This document shows, one piece after another, positions 15,137 through 24,027 of a stretch of 64,000 nt of DNA. How positions within the stretch are numbered: position 1 is the stretch's first letter; each line of letters starts with the position of its first letter. The notes beneath the pieces are model-generated. The model had not been told where the DNA came from. It saw only the letters and a list, made by a program, of their open reading frames with translations, and ran no database searches. The translations under genes and the position numbers were made by a program. The stretch is from Pseudonocardiaceae bacterium (GTDB lineage Bacteria > Actinomycetota > Actinomycetes > Mycobacteriales > Pseudonocardiaceae), in contig WHSZ01000001.1 in the NCBI GenBank assembly GCA_009379845.1, positions 247,237 through 311,236 of the forward strand, in the 5' to 3' direction.

Positions 15137-17335
15137 TCATCTCGGCAGGCCAAGGATTCGCTCTGCCGCCACGTTCAGCAGGATCTGCGTGGTGCCACCC
15201 GCGATACTCAAGCAGCGGGTGAGCAGGAACTCGTGTGCCGCATCGGATGCTGGCCGGCCCGAGATCGCCGCTCGCGGGCCGAACAGCTCCAGCCACGCCT
15301 CCGCGACGGCCTGCCGGTGCCAGACCCCGACCAGCTTGCGCACGCTGGATTCCGGACCTGGGTCCTGCCCGCCGAGCCTGCGCAGGGTGGCTCGCAGGTC
15401 GAGCAGGCACGTCGCGTGCGCCTCCGCGACCAGCGCGCCGAGCCGGTCGAGCACAATGTCCTCGCCCGCCAGCCCCGACTCGGTCGCCAGCGCGAGAACG
15501 TGTTCCAGTGACTCGCCGAGGCCCGCGACGGCGCTCATCGCTACCCGCTCGTTGGCCAGGGTCGCCCGCGCCAACCGCCAGCCGTCGCCGACCGCACCGA
15601 CCACGCAGGAGTCCGGCACGAATACGCCGTCCAGGAAGACCTCGTTGAACCGCTCCTCGCCGGTGATCTCGCGCAGCGGGCGCACGTCGATACCCGCCGC
15701 GCCCATGTCCACGAGGAAGTACGTGATACCTCGATGTTTTCCTACATCGGGGTCGGTGCGGGCAAGGCAGATCGCCCAGTCGGCCTGGTGCGCCAGGGAA
15801 GTCCACACCTTCTGGCCGTGCAACAGCCACCCACCCTCGACCCGCTCCGCCCTGGTGCGCAGCGAAGCCAGATCCGAGCCGGCACCCGGTTCGCTGAACA
15901 GCTGGCACCAGGTGATCTCACCGCGCAGTGTGGCCGGTACGAACCGGTCCCGCTGCGCATCCGTTCCGTACCGCAGGATCGTCGGGCCCGCCCACGCCCC
16001 GATGATCAGGTCGGGCCGGGTGACGCCGGCGTTGCCGAGCTCCTCATCGATCACCAGCTGGGTGTGTGCCGACGCGGCGAGACCGTAGGGCCGTGGCCAG
16101 TGCGGCACCAGGTATCCGGACTCGGCAAGCCGCGCGCGCCGCTCATCGGCCGGCAGCGCGGCGATTTCCCGTGCCAGCTCGCGGATCGCCGCCCGGTCGC
16201 AGGCGCCGGCTTCCGGCTGTTCGGCGTCCAGGTCGATGCCGAACCCGCGACGGTGCCCGGCCAGCGCCAGTTCCGCCACGCGGCGCCGCCATCGCGCGCC
16301 GCCGCCGAGCAGCTGGCGCAGTGCACACGCCCGGCGCAGGTACAGATGCGCGTCGTGCTCCCAGGTGAAGCCGATCCCGCCGAGCACTTGAACGCAGTCC
16401 TTCGCGTTGTCCACCGCGGCGTCAAGACAGAGCGCCGCCGCGGACGCCGCGGCAAGGGGATACTCGGCCGGTTCGGTGTCCACGGCGGTGGCCGCGTCCC
16501 AAGCCAGCGCGGAGATCTGCTCCAGCCGGCACAGCATCCCGGCGCACAGCTGCTTGATCGCCTGGAACGACCCGATCGGCTGGCCGAACTGCTCCCGCGT
16601 CGCGGCGTATCCGGTCGCGGTGTGCAGGCACCAGTACGCGATGCCGACGGCTTCCGCCGAGGCCAGCGTGGCCACCAGGGCGTCGATTCGGACCGGGCCG
16701 GCCAGCCGCCTGCCGGGCGGAACGGCGACGTCGTCCAGCTCGATCCTGGTCAGTGGCGCGGAAAAGTCCATACCGTCAACCGCTCTCGCGGTGAGGCCCT
16801 GCTGGGCGGCATCCAGCACGCACCAGGTGATCGCACCGTCGTGAGTGGCAGGCAACAGCAGGTGGCTCGCGTCGTGCGCACCGAGCGCCGGTTCGACCAC
16901 ACCGGAGAGCAGCAGCCCGCCGTCCGGGTCTTCCCGCGCGTGCAGCGCCGCGGTGTCCAGGGCGACCGCGCAGTCGCGCTCCCCGGCCGCGATGCCGGGC
17001 AGCAGTTCCTTGGCCACCGCGCTGTCCGGGCAGTCGGCAAGTACCAGGCCGGTGAGCACCGTTGGCAGGATCGGGCCCGGCACCAGGCCGCCGGCGAGCG
17101 CCTCCAGCGCGGCCGCCACATCGGTGATCCTGGCGCCCGCGCCGCCTGCGTCCTGCGGGATCGCGATCGAGAACAGCCCGAGCGAGGCGAGGCCGTTCCA
17201 GTGCTCGCGGGAGCTCGCGCCGGTACCCGACCCTGGCTCCAGTGCGCGCACCGTGTCCAGCGGCTTCGCCCTGGCTGCCCAGTCTCGGATCGACTGCTGA
17301 AGCGCCACCTGCTCGGCGGTAATCGCGATCGGCAT
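15137..17335 (-). CDS. fadE34: fused double acyl-CoA dehydrogenase, FadE34/ChsE3-like
   Basis: A 732-residue protein made of two acyl-CoA dehydrogenase units (about residues 1-365 and 385-732), the layout of M. tuberculosis FadE34 (about 711). The second unit keeps full FAD-binding motifs (WCQLFSEPGAGSDLASL, GQKVWTSLAHQADWAICLARTD, GGTTQILLNVAAERILGLPR); the first keeps TREQFGQPIGSFQAIKQ and GGIGFTWEHDAHLYLRR. FadE34 (ChsE3) desaturates the five-carbon steroid side chain, as in 3-oxo-cholenoyl-CoA and bile-acid CoA esters. It is divergent from kstR across a gap holding a KstR operator, the arrangement known in mycobacteria. Confidence 0.92.
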   Translation of the reverse strand: MPIAITAEQVALQQSIRDWAARAKPLDTVRALEPGSGTGASSREHWNGLASLGLFSIAIPQDAGGAGARITDVAAALEALAGGLVPGPILPTVLTGLVLADCPDSAVAKELLPGIAAGERDCAVALDTAALHAREDPDGGLLLSGVVEPALGAHDASHLLLPATHDGAITWCVLDAAQQGLTARAVDGMDFSAPLTRIELDDVAVPPGRRLAGPVRIDALVATLASAEAVGIAYWCLHTATGYAATREQFGQPIGSFQAIKQLCAGMLCRLEQISALAWDAATAVDTEPAEYPLAAASAAALCLDAAVDNAKDCVQVLGGIGFTWEHDAHLYLRRACALRQLLGGGARWRRRVAELALAGHRRGFGIDLDAEQPEAGACDRAAIRELAREIAALPADERRARLAESGYLVPHWPRPYGLAASAHTQLVIDEELGNAGVTRPDLIIGAWAGPTILRYGTDAQRDRFVPATLRGEITWCQLFSEPGAGSDLASLRTRAERVEGGWLLHGQKVWTSLAHQADWAICLARTDPDVGKHRGITYFLVDMGAAGIDVRPLREITGEERFNEVFLDGVFVPDSCVVGAVGDGWRLARATLANERVAMSAVAGLGESLEHVLALATESGLAGEDIVLDRLGALVAEAHATCLLDLRATLRRLGGQDPGPESSVRKLVGVWHRQAVAEAWLELFGPRAAISGRPASDAAHEFLLTRCLSIAGGTTQILLNVAAERILGLPR

Positions 17336-17360
17336 GCCACCTCCCGTTGACTCGAGAGTA

Positions 17361-17374
17361 TAGAACGTGTTTCA
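17361..17374. promoter_or_regulatory. KstR operator between fadE34 and kstR
   Basis: TAGAACGTGTTTCA matches TnnAACnnGTTnnA fully and differs from the ideal palindrome at one position. It lies 26 bases before the fadE34 start and 123 bases before kstR, so it most directly controls fadE34. Confidence 0.88.
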
Positions 17375-17449
17375 GTTTTTCCCGCAAGAGCGGCCACCGC
17401 CCAGTGAGCGAACCCTGGCAAGTCGTTGGGTAAGCTGGAAGGCAGTAGC

Positions 17450-17463
17450 CGGAACACGTTCCG
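17450..17463. promoter_or_regulatory. possible second, degenerate KstR site before kstR
   Basis: CGGAACACGTTCCG has the AACnnGTT core but lacks the outer T and A. It lies 34 bases before the kstR ATG and could serve autoregulation, or bind nothing. Confidence 0.35.
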
Positions 17464-17496
17464 GTCAGGCACACGACCGTCAGGGAGCAGTTGTCG

Positions 17497-18126
17497 ATGG
17501 CAGCAACGCCGAACACCCGCTCGTCCGGCTCGAACGCGCTGAACGTGCTGGCGGACGGCGAGCTCGGCTCCGCCGCGCAGCGTGACCGCCGCAAGCGGAT
17601 CCTGGACGCCACCCTGGCGCTGGCTTCCAAAGGCGGCTACGAGGCCGTGCAGATGCGCGCGGTGGCGGAGCGGGCCGACGTCGCACTCGGCACGCTCTAC
17701 CGGTACTTCCCCTCCAAGATCCACCTGCTGGTGACCAGCCTGGCGCGGGAGTTCGAGCGTTCCCAGGACAAGCTGCAGCGCGCCAAGATCCCCGGCGACA
17801 CCCCGAACGAGCGGCTGCTGTTCGTGCTCAGCCGGGTCACCAGAGCGCTGCAGCGTGATCCACACCTGACCGAGGCGATGACCAGGGCGTTCATGTTCGC
17901 CGACGCCTCGGCCGCGGCCGAGGTAGACACCGTTGGCCGGCTGATGGACGACATGTTCGCCACGGCAATGTCCGAGGACGGCAACCCCACCGAGGACCAG
18001 CTGGCCATCGCCAGGGTGATCGGGGACGTGTGGCTGTCCAATCTGGTCGCCTGGGTGACGCGGCGTGCCTCGGCGACCGACGTGGCGAACCGGCTGGAGC
18101 TGACCGTTCGGCTGCTGCTCGGCTGA
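17497..18126 (+). CDS. kstR: KstR, TetR-family repressor of steroid catabolism
   Basis: A 209-residue TetR protein. The DNA-binding half matches KstR very closely (RRKRILDATLALASKGGYEAVQMRAVAERADVA..GTLYRYFPSK), and so does the ligand half (HLTEAMTRAFMFADASAAAEVD; RVIGDVWLSNLVAWVTRRASATDV). KstR is released from DNA by CoA thioesters of early steroid intermediates. I chose the ATG at 17497; a TTG at 17491 is closer to GGGAG and would add two residues. Adjacency to fadE34 and two operator matches in the cluster support the name. Confidence 0.95.
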   Translation: MAATPNTRSSGSNALNVLADGELGSAAQRDRRKRILDATLALASKGGYEAVQMRAVAERADVALGTLYRYFPSKIHLLVTSLAREFERSQDKLQRAKIPGDTPNERLLFVLSRVTRALQRDPHLTEAMTRAFMFADASAAAEVDTVGRLMDDMFATAMSEDGNPTEDQLAIARVIGDVWLSNLVAWVTRRASATDVANRLELTVRLLLG

Positions 18127-18136
18127 GCCCGGGCAG

Positions 18137-19465
18137 CTAGTCGCCGCCCGCGCCCTCGTTGTCCGCGCCGTCGTTGTCCACACGCCCGTTGTCCCCGCCG
18201 GCGTTCCCACGTTCGTTGTCCCCGCCGAGCAGCGTGGCGGGACGGATAGCGGCGGTTCCGAACCGGGCGCGCGCCTCGTCGGCCGCGTGTTCGGCCTCCC
18301 GCCAGCCACGATCCGGCGCCCCGAGTGTGAGTTGCTCGGCGAAGTCGGCTTCCGAGGTGAGCTGTTCGACACGGACCCCGATCAGCCGAACCGCACCGGG
18401 CGGCACCTGCTCATCCAGCAACGCGCTGGCGGTCGCGTACACCTCGCGGGCCAGGTTGGTGGCCACGCTGAGGGTGCGCGCCCGCGTGATCGTGGTGAAG
18501 TCGGCGTAGCGCACCTTGATCGACACCGTCCGGCCGTGCATCTCGCGCGAGCGCAGGCTGGCCGCGGTGCGTTCGGACAGCCGCAGCAGCTCGCGCTTGA
18601 GCAGCTCGCGATCGTGGTGGTCGGTTTCGAAGGTTTCCTCCGCGCCGATCGATTTCTCCGCCGCATCGGGCACCACGGCACGCTCGTCCTGGCCGTTCGC
18701 CAGCGCGTACAGCGCCTCGGCGGTGGCGGTGCCGAGGCTGCGGCGCAGCCGGCGCAACGGGGTGGCCGCGACGTCCGCGATGGTCTCGAGGCCGAGCTCG
18801 CGCAGCTGCTCAGCGGTTCGCTTGCCGACGCCCCAGAGCGCGGTCACCGGCAGCGGGTGCAGGAAGCGCAGCTCTTGTCCCCTCGGGACCACGATCACGC
18901 CGTCCGGTTTGGCCAGCCCGGAACCCAGCTTCGCGAGGAACTTCGTCGGCGCGACGCCGACCGAGCAGGTGAGCTCGAGCTCCTCGGTCACCCGGCCACG
19001 GATCTGCCGCGCGATCGCACCCGAGGTGCTGCGGAGCCTGCGCAGCGCCCCGCCGACGTCGAGGAACGCCTCATCGAGGCTGAGCGGCTCCACCAGCGGG
19101 GTGATCTCCGCGAAGATCGCCTTGACCGCCTCGGACGCTTCCCGGTACTCGGGGAAGTTCGGCGGCAGGAACACCGCTCGGGGGCACAGCCGCTTCGCGC
19201 GTGCCGCCGGCATCGCGGAACGCACCCCGAACTCGCGGGCCGGGTAGTTCGCGGACAGCACCACCCCACGGGTACTGCCGCCGGCGACGACGACGGGGCG
19301 CTCCCGCAGTTCGGGACGCTTGCGCAGTTCCACGGACGCGTAGAAGGCGTCCATGTCGACGTGCAAGATCGGGCATCCGGTGTCGTCCGGCCAGCTGTCC
19401 CCGCGCGCGAGGTAGCGGTCGAGTAGGCCGCGTGGCAGGTCGCCGCTGCGCCCCATGGCGACCAC
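18137..19465 (-). CDS. dinB: DNA polymerase IV (Y family)
   Basis: A 442-residue translesion polymerase. The catalytic acidic residues are in LHVDMDAFYASVE and SLDEAFLDV, followed by the helix-hairpin-helix thumb (LWGVGKRTAEQLRELGLETI) and the little-finger domain. No beta-clamp motif can be named with certainty, although QLTLG near residue 380 is a candidate. The last 30 residues are a Gly/Asp/Asn-rich tail with repeated GGDN and DN units, likely disordered. GTG at 19465 or ATG at 19456 can start it. No LexA-like box is visible upstream. Confidence 0.93.
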   Translation of the reverse strand: MVAMGRSGDLPRGLLDRYLARGDSWPDDTGCPILHVDMDAFYASVELRKRPELRERPVVVAGGSTRGVVLSANYPAREFGVRSAMPAARAKRLCPRAVFLPPNFPEYREASEAVKAIFAEITPLVEPLSLDEAFLDVGGALRRLRSTSGAIARQIRGRVTEELELTCSVGVAPTKFLAKLGSGLAKPDGVIVVPRGQELRFLHPLPVTALWGVGKRTAEQLRELGLETIADVAATPLRRLRRSLGTATAEALYALANGQDERAVVPDAAEKSIGAEETFETDHHDRELLKRELLRLSERTAASLRSREMHGRTVSIKVRYADFTTITRARTLSVATNLAREVYATASALLDEQVPPGAVRLIGVRVEQLTSEADFAEQLTLGAPDRGWREAEHAADEARARFGTAAIRPATLLGGDNERGNAGGDNGRVDNDGADNEGAGGD

Positions 19466-19582
19466 CCCGCTCCCTCATGGCCGATCGGCCGGTCACGTGC
19501 CTCGATCACATGCCCAGGCACGCCTCCCCTGGCATAAGGTACGCCAGCCTCCCGACAGTCCAGCCCGGGTACGCCGGTGGCC

Positions 19583-20311
19583 TCAGTGCGACTTGCGGCC
19601 GAGCGCGTGCAGCCGGCTGGCCACGTTCCGCAAGGCGGGGGTGGTCGCGGACGCGAGTTCCAGCTCGTCCAGCGCCGCGACGGTGTCCGGGCCGGATTCC
19701 AGCACCGAGCCCGGCACCAGGTCGGACACCACACCGTGCCCCTGCAGCACCTCGACGTGCAGCGAAGCGGCCTCGAACAGCTGGCACAACCCGTCGCTGT
19801 CCAGCCGGCGCCGCATCGGCTCGACGTCGTCCGGCGCTCGCCCTGCCGGATCGGCCAGCAGCAGCCGGGCGTCCGCCAGGTGGCCAGCCATCGCCCGGTG
19901 CAACACCGCCGCGTACCGGTTCGCGACCAGCACGGACACCACCCCGCCGTGGCTCGCGGCCGCGGCCAGCGCCGACATCGTCGCCGCGGGATCGTCCACC
20001 GCCTCGAGCAGCCCGTGCGCGAGCACCAAGTCGGCCTGCCCCTCGGGGATCACCGTGCCCAGCGCGTCGCTGTCGTCCTGCACCGGCGTGATCCGGGCCG
20101 TTACGCCCTCGTCGGCTGCCCGCCGTTGCAGCGCGGCCAACGCGTTGGGGTTCGGCTCGAGCACGGTGACCGTGCAGCCCGCGGCCGCCAGCGGTACCGC
20201 CCACACCCCGCTGCCGCCACCGACGTCCAGCACCCGAGGGGACTCGGTGCCCCGGTTGCGCATCGCGGCGAGCTCGGCGTCGAGCGACCGGTGTACGGCG
20301 TCCTTCCGCAT
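19583..20311 (-). CDS. SAM-dependent methyltransferase
   Basis: A 242-residue class I methyltransferase. Motif I is VLDVGGGSGVWAVPLA (about residues 27-42), followed by VTVLEPNPNALAALQRRA and the motif IV-like ADLVLAHGLLEAVDDP. The C-terminal half has helical inserts typical of the UbiE/CmoA-like branch. It sits 117 bases upstream of dinB on the same strand; the gap between holds nothing I recognise. The substrate is unknown. It starts at the ATG at 20311, divergent from the ParA gene. Confidence 0.85.
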   Translation of the reverse strand: MRKDAVHRSLDAELAAMRNRGTESPRVLDVGGGSGVWAVPLAAAGCTVTVLEPNPNALAALQRRAADEGVTARITPVQDDSDALGTVIPEGQADLVLAHGLLEAVDDPAATMSALAAAASHGGVVSVLVANRYAAVLHRAMAGHLADARLLLADPAGRAPDDVEPMRRRLDSDGLCQLFEAASLHVEVLQGHGVVSDLVPGSVLESGPDTVAALDELELASATTPALRNVASRLHALGRKSH

Positions 20312-20422
20312 GGGCCCTCACCCTAGTGTCCGCCATCGCGCTCGCACGGATGACCACGCCGCGGATCCGGACGATCCACGCAACTGTCCAGACCATCACC
20401 GGAACGACGTAAGCTCGCCTGC

Positions 20423-21259
20423 GTGCGTACGGTTGCTGTGCTCAGCCTCAAGGGTGGCGTCGGTAAGACAACGGTGACACTCGGACTCGCTTCCGCCGCG
20501 TTGCGCCGTGGCGTGCGGACCCTCGTCGTGGACCTGGACCCGCAGTGCAACGCCACATCCGCGCTCGACCCGGAGGAAACCGACGGCACGTTGGCAACCG
20601 TCCTGGAAGCGCCGCGCTGGTCCGTGCTGTGCTCGGCGATCGGGCCGAGCAACTGGGGTGAGGGCCTGGACGTACTGGTGGGCTCGGACGAGGTGGAAAT
20701 GCTGAACCACCCCGACCCCGGTTCCAGGAGACTCAACACCCTCGGCAGGGCTCTGACCGAACTGACCAAGCTCGTCGACCACGGCGAGCTGCCCTACCAG
20801 CTCATCCTGCTGGACTGCCCGCCCTCGCTCGGCCAGCTCACCCGTTCCGCGCTTGTCGCGGCCGACCGCGCCCTGCTGGTGACCGAGCCGAACCTGTTCG
20901 CGGTTTCCGGTGTGCAGCGCGCGTACGAGGCGGTGGAAACCGTGCGAGAGGAGCACAATCCGCGACTGCAGACCCTGGGAGTTGTGATCAACCGGGTGCG
21001 CTCGCATTCCCGGGAGCACACGTTCCGGTGGCAGGAGCTACGCGAGACGTTCGGTCCGCTGGTGCTGTCCACCGCGTTACCCGACCGGCTCGCGGTGCAG
21101 CAGGCACAAGGCGCCTGCATGCCCATCCACCAGTGGCCGACCCCCGGAGCGAGGGAGGTGGCGATGGGCTTCAACATGTTGCTGGCCAAGACTTTGCGCC
21201 CACGCCGGCACAGCTTGGTCGTCGACGACGAGGACGACACCGACCAGTGGCTGGCCTGA
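20423..21259 (+). CDS. orphan ParA/MinD-family ATPase
   Basis: A 278-residue protein beginning with a GTG. The deviant Walker A is SLKGGVGKTT (residues 8-17), Walker A' is VVDLDPQCNAT and Walker B is LILLDCPPSLG. The acidic end DDEDDTDQWLA is unusual. No ParB is encoded nearby, so this is not the chromosome partition pair; orphan ParA proteins position other cargo or regulate partitioning. The DNA glycosylase gene begins 4 bases after its stop, so the two are co-transcribed. Confidence 0.9.
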   Translation: MRTVAVLSLKGGVGKTTVTLGLASAALRRGVRTLVVDLDPQCNATSALDPEETDGTLATVLEAPRWSVLCSAIGPSNWGEGLDVLVGSDEVEMLNHPDPGSRRLNTLGRALTELTKLVDHGELPYQLILLDCPPSLGQLTRSALVAADRALLVTEPNLFAVSGVQRAYEAVETVREEHNPRLQTLGVVINRVRSHSREHTFRWQELRETFGPLVLSTALPDRLAVQQAQGACMPIHQWPTPGAREVAMGFNMLLAKTLRPRRHSLVVDDEDDTDQWLA

Positions 21260-21263
21260 CGCC

Positions 21264-22091
21264 GTGCCGGAGGGCGACGTCGTGTTCCGGACCGCGCATC
21301 GACTCGAGGATGCGCTGTCCGGGAAACCGTTGGTACGCGCGGAATTACGCCACCCGAGTCTGTCCACAGTAGAACTTGTCGATCGCACGGTGTGCGGCGT
21401 GCGTTCGGTCGGCAAGCACCTGTTCATCCGCTTCTCGGGTGAGCTCAGCCTGCACAACCACCTCCGGATGGACGGACTGTGGCAGATCATCCCGCAGGGT
21501 AAACGCTGGCGCCGCCCTGCACACCAGGCGCGAGTGATACTCGGCACGGCCGATCGCCTCGCGGTCGGGTTCCACCTGCACGAACTCCGCCTGCTGGACA
21601 CCAAGAACGAGCATCGGATGGTCGAAGGCCTCGGCCCCGACCTGCTCGATCCACAGTGGACGGACACCCACACGGAAACGGCCGTGCGGGCCATCCTGGC
21701 CGATCCGGAACGGGAGATCAGCGCCGCGCTGCTCGATCAGCGGGTGATGGCCGGCGTGGGGAACCTGTACTCAACGGAGGTCTGCTTCCTGCTCGGCCGG
21801 ACCCCGTGGACACCGATCGGCGAGCTGTCCGGAGTAGAAGTTCGCGAGTCCGTCGAGTTGTGCCGAAAGCTGTTGTTCGCCAACGCATGGCGGGTGGAAC
21901 AGAGCACCACCGGGCAGCTGGAGAAGGGCCGCGAGCACTGGGTGTACGGGCGCGGGCGGCAGGGCTGCTTCCGGTGCGGCGGCCCGGTTCGGCGCGCCAA
22001 ACACGGCTCCGGCAGCCAACCGAGGGAAGCGTACTTCTGCCCGCGCTGCCAGACCGGTCCAGGCCCCAGCGCCACGCCTTCCGCGACATAG
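21264..22091 (+). CDS. nei: Fpg/Nei-family DNA glycosylase (endonuclease VIII type)
   Basis: A 275-residue base-excision enzyme. It begins MPEGDVV: the proline exposed after removal of Met is the Schiff-base nucleophile and the next Glu is the acid. The helix-two-turn-helix contains RVMAGVGNLYSTEVCFL, and the C-terminal zinc finger is CFRCGG ... FCPRC. The PEGD start and ILG/NEHR segments resemble Nei rather than Fpg. It removes oxidised pyrimidines and nicks the strand. It is coupled to the ParA gene upstream and converges on a minus-strand membrane protein. Confidence 0.92.
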   Translation: MPEGDVVFRTAHRLEDALSGKPLVRAELRHPSLSTVELVDRTVCGVRSVGKHLFIRFSGELSLHNHLRMDGLWQIIPQGKRWRRPAHQARVILGTADRLAVGFHLHELRLLDTKNEHRMVEGLGPDLLDPQWTDTHTETAVRAILADPEREISAALLDQRVMAGVGNLYSTEVCFLLGRTPWTPIGELSGVEVRESVELCRKLLFANAWRVEQSTTGQLEKGREHWVYGRGRQGCFRCGGPVRRAKHGSGSQPREAYFCPRCQTGPGPSATPSAT

Positions 22092-22110
22092 CCCCACCGC
22101 GAGCTCGGGG

Positions 22111-22599
22111 CTAGCACCAGGGCCATGGCCACCGGCAGGGTTGCGACGTGCTCGTCGGTGGTGGCGACGACGTGGGTGGTACCGGTTTCGGTCCCGGCGG
22201 CTTCGCGGGCGGTGGTGGCGCGGGGGGCTGCGGCGAGGTGGTGCCGGTGGGCTCCGGCCCTGGCCGCTCGGGCACGGTCGCGGTATCCCCGGTACCCGTC
22301 GGCGCCGGCGCCTCGGTCGCCGTCGTGGGGCTCCCCGTGCTCGTGGTGGCTGCCGGGGAGCGGGACGTACTGGATGTGGGCCGGGTCTGCTTCCGTGCCG
22401 TCGGGCGGGCGGACGAGCTGGCCGGGCCGTTCACCGGGGCCTGAACCGACGACGGAGCCTGGCCAGGACCGGCCGGAACCGGCTCGGTCGAGCCGGATGT
22501 CGTGGTCAGCCCCACGGAGAACACCGCCGCGACGGTCGCGCCGAGGAAGGCGCCGGCTGCGAGGCGAACTTGCTCGCCGGCTATGGCCTTGGCGCGCAC
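22111..22599 (-). CDS. single-pass membrane protein with Pro/Thr-rich extracytoplasmic tail
   Basis: About 162 residues from a GTG at 22599 that lies nine bases after GGAGGG. A short basic start and one hydrophobic helix (LAAGAFLGATVAAVFSVGL, residues 13-31) lead into about 130 residues rich in Pro, Thr, Ser and Ala, ending WPWPWC. The tail looks disordered and could cross the cell wall or carry glycans. No domain is recognised. Several open frames on the other strand overlap it, and the low complexity makes frame choice less certain; the helix and ribosome site decided it. Confidence 0.55.
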   Translation of the reverse strand: MRAKAIAGEQVRLAAGAFLGATVAAVFSVGLTTTSGSTEPVPAGPGQAPSSVQAPVNGPASSSARPTARKQTRPTSSTSRSPAATTSTGSPTTATEAPAPTGTGDTATVPERPGPEPTGTTSPQPPAPPPPAKPPGPKPVPPTSSPPPTSTSQPCRWPWPWC

Positions 22600-22724
22600 C
22601 GCATATATCCCTCCGGGTCTCCGCCATTTGAAGGAACAGCGCAGGAGAATACCTCCGCCAATTGGCCGATGCCAGACCCGACAGCCAAATTTCGCCTGGT
22701 TATCGCACCGGGCACGATGTACCC

Positions 22725-23774
22725 GTGATCTACGAGCGGCTCGTCCGGCGCGCGCTGTTCGCCACCGGAGGCGGTGATCCCGAAGTGGCGCACGAGCGTA
22801 GCGTCGCGACGCTGGCCAAGCTCGGATCCGTGCCACCCGTGCTGGCCGCGCTGCGCCGCTACTACGCGGTCCCGGTGCCCACCGACGTCTTCGGGCTGCG
22901 GTTTCCCAACCCGGTCGGGCTCGCCGCGGGAATGGACAAGGACGGGCGTGCGCTGCGCGCCTGGCCGGCGCTCGGCTTCGGGTTCGTCGAGGTCGGCACC
23001 GTGACGAAACTCCCGCAGCCGGGCAACCCCAAGCCGCGGCTGTTCCGGCTACCGGACAGCGAAGCGATCATCAACCGGATGGGCTTCAACAACGCCGGTG
23101 CCGACGCGCTGGCCGCCTCCCTGCGGGCCACCGGCCCGCTGGGTATCCCGCTCGGCATCAGCATCGGCAAGTCCAAAGCGGTCGCGCTTCAGGACGCGGT
23201 CGCCGACTACCAGGCGTCGCTGCGGGCGCTCTACCCCTACGGTGATTACTTCGCGGTAAACGTCAGCTCCCCCAATACTCCCGGCCTACGCGGACTGCAG
23301 GACCGGGCCGCGCTGGCCGAACTACTGGGCGAACTGCACGCCACTTCCGCCGGATTGGCCAGCGCACACGGGTATCGCCGACCATTGCTCGTGAAGATAG
23401 CCCCAGATTTGTCCAACAACGCGATTGCCGAGCTACTAGAAGTATGTAACGACCACAAGCTCAATGGCGTTATCGCGACAAATACCACGGTTTCCCGAGA
23501 CGGATTGGCCAATCGTGATACGTATCTCGGCACCGAAGACGGCGGGCTGAGTGGCCGCCCATTGGCCGCTCGTGCTTGCGAAATCGTGTCCTTCGTGAAC
23601 CGGCAAACCGAAGGCACATTGCCTATCATTGGTGTTGGCGGAATCTTCGGCGCGGACGAAGCCGAACGGCTGCTGGACGCGGGAGCGAGCCTGGTCCAGC
23701 TGTTCACTGGATTTGTTTACCGAGGACCAGCGATGATTCGCCAAATCAACCGAGTATTGGCCGAGCGAGACTAG
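22725..23774 (+). CDS. pyrD: dihydroorotate dehydrogenase (quinone), class 2
   Basis: A 349-residue enzyme that oxidises dihydroorotate to orotate in pyrimidine synthesis, passing electrons to menaquinone at the membrane. The N-terminal helices ([25 protein letters not shown]) are the membrane-associated extension of class 2. FMN and substrate motifs are [54 protein letters not shown] with the class 2 catalytic serine, and [19 protein letters not shown]. The GTG at 22725 is chosen because earlier in-frame codons add residues that do not fit the family. Confidence 0.95.
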   Translation: MIYERLVRRALFATGGGDPEVAHERSVATLAKLGSVPPVLAALRRYYAVPVPTDVFGLRFPNPVGLAAGMDKDGRALRAWPALGFGFVEVGTVTKLPQPGNPKPRLFRLPDSEAIINRMGFNNAGADALAASLRATGPLGIPLGISIGKSKAVALQDAVADYQASLRALYPYGDYFAVNVSSPNTPGLRGLQDRAALAELLGELHATSAGLASAHGYRRPLLVKIAPDLSNNAIAELLEVCNDHKLNGVIATNTTVSRDGLANRDTYLGTEDGGLSGRPLAARACEIVSFVNRQTEGTLPIIGVGGIFGADEAERLLDAGASLVQLFTGFVYRGPAMIRQINRVLAERD

Positions 23775-24027
23775 CCACAAGCCAGATCGCCGCCGCAAAC
23801 CCTTGCGCAACACGACTAGAATCAAGAATTTAACCCGCGAGGAACGCAGACGACACGCGCGTGAATCACGGAACCGAGGTCACTGTGTGTATAAGCACGG
23901 CTACTCTTCCGGTGTCAGTGATCCGTTGAATATCGGGTGAGCGCGTTGTGGTCAGGTACCGTTTCTCGGCCGGCCCCCAATGTCGTGGGCATGCGTACCG
24001 GGTGCAGCTAAGACCACGGGAGGTCCG
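23775..24027. other. 253-base intergenic region, gltB leader
   Basis: No gene or stable hairpin is evident. The stretch is less GC-rich than its surroundings near 23815-23890, as expected of a promoter, and contains a TATAAG at about 23890. I cannot assign the start point. It ends with GGGAGG just before the gltB GTG. Confidence 0.3.

Noticed and set aside
19466..19582. A LexA box upstream of dinB
   Set aside because: No GAACnnnnGTTC-like sequence is present there.
22148..22444. Gly/Val-rich plus-strand frame overlapping the Pro/Thr-rich membrane protein
   Set aside because: No ribosome site, low complexity only, and the minus frame has a membrane helix and a ribosome site.
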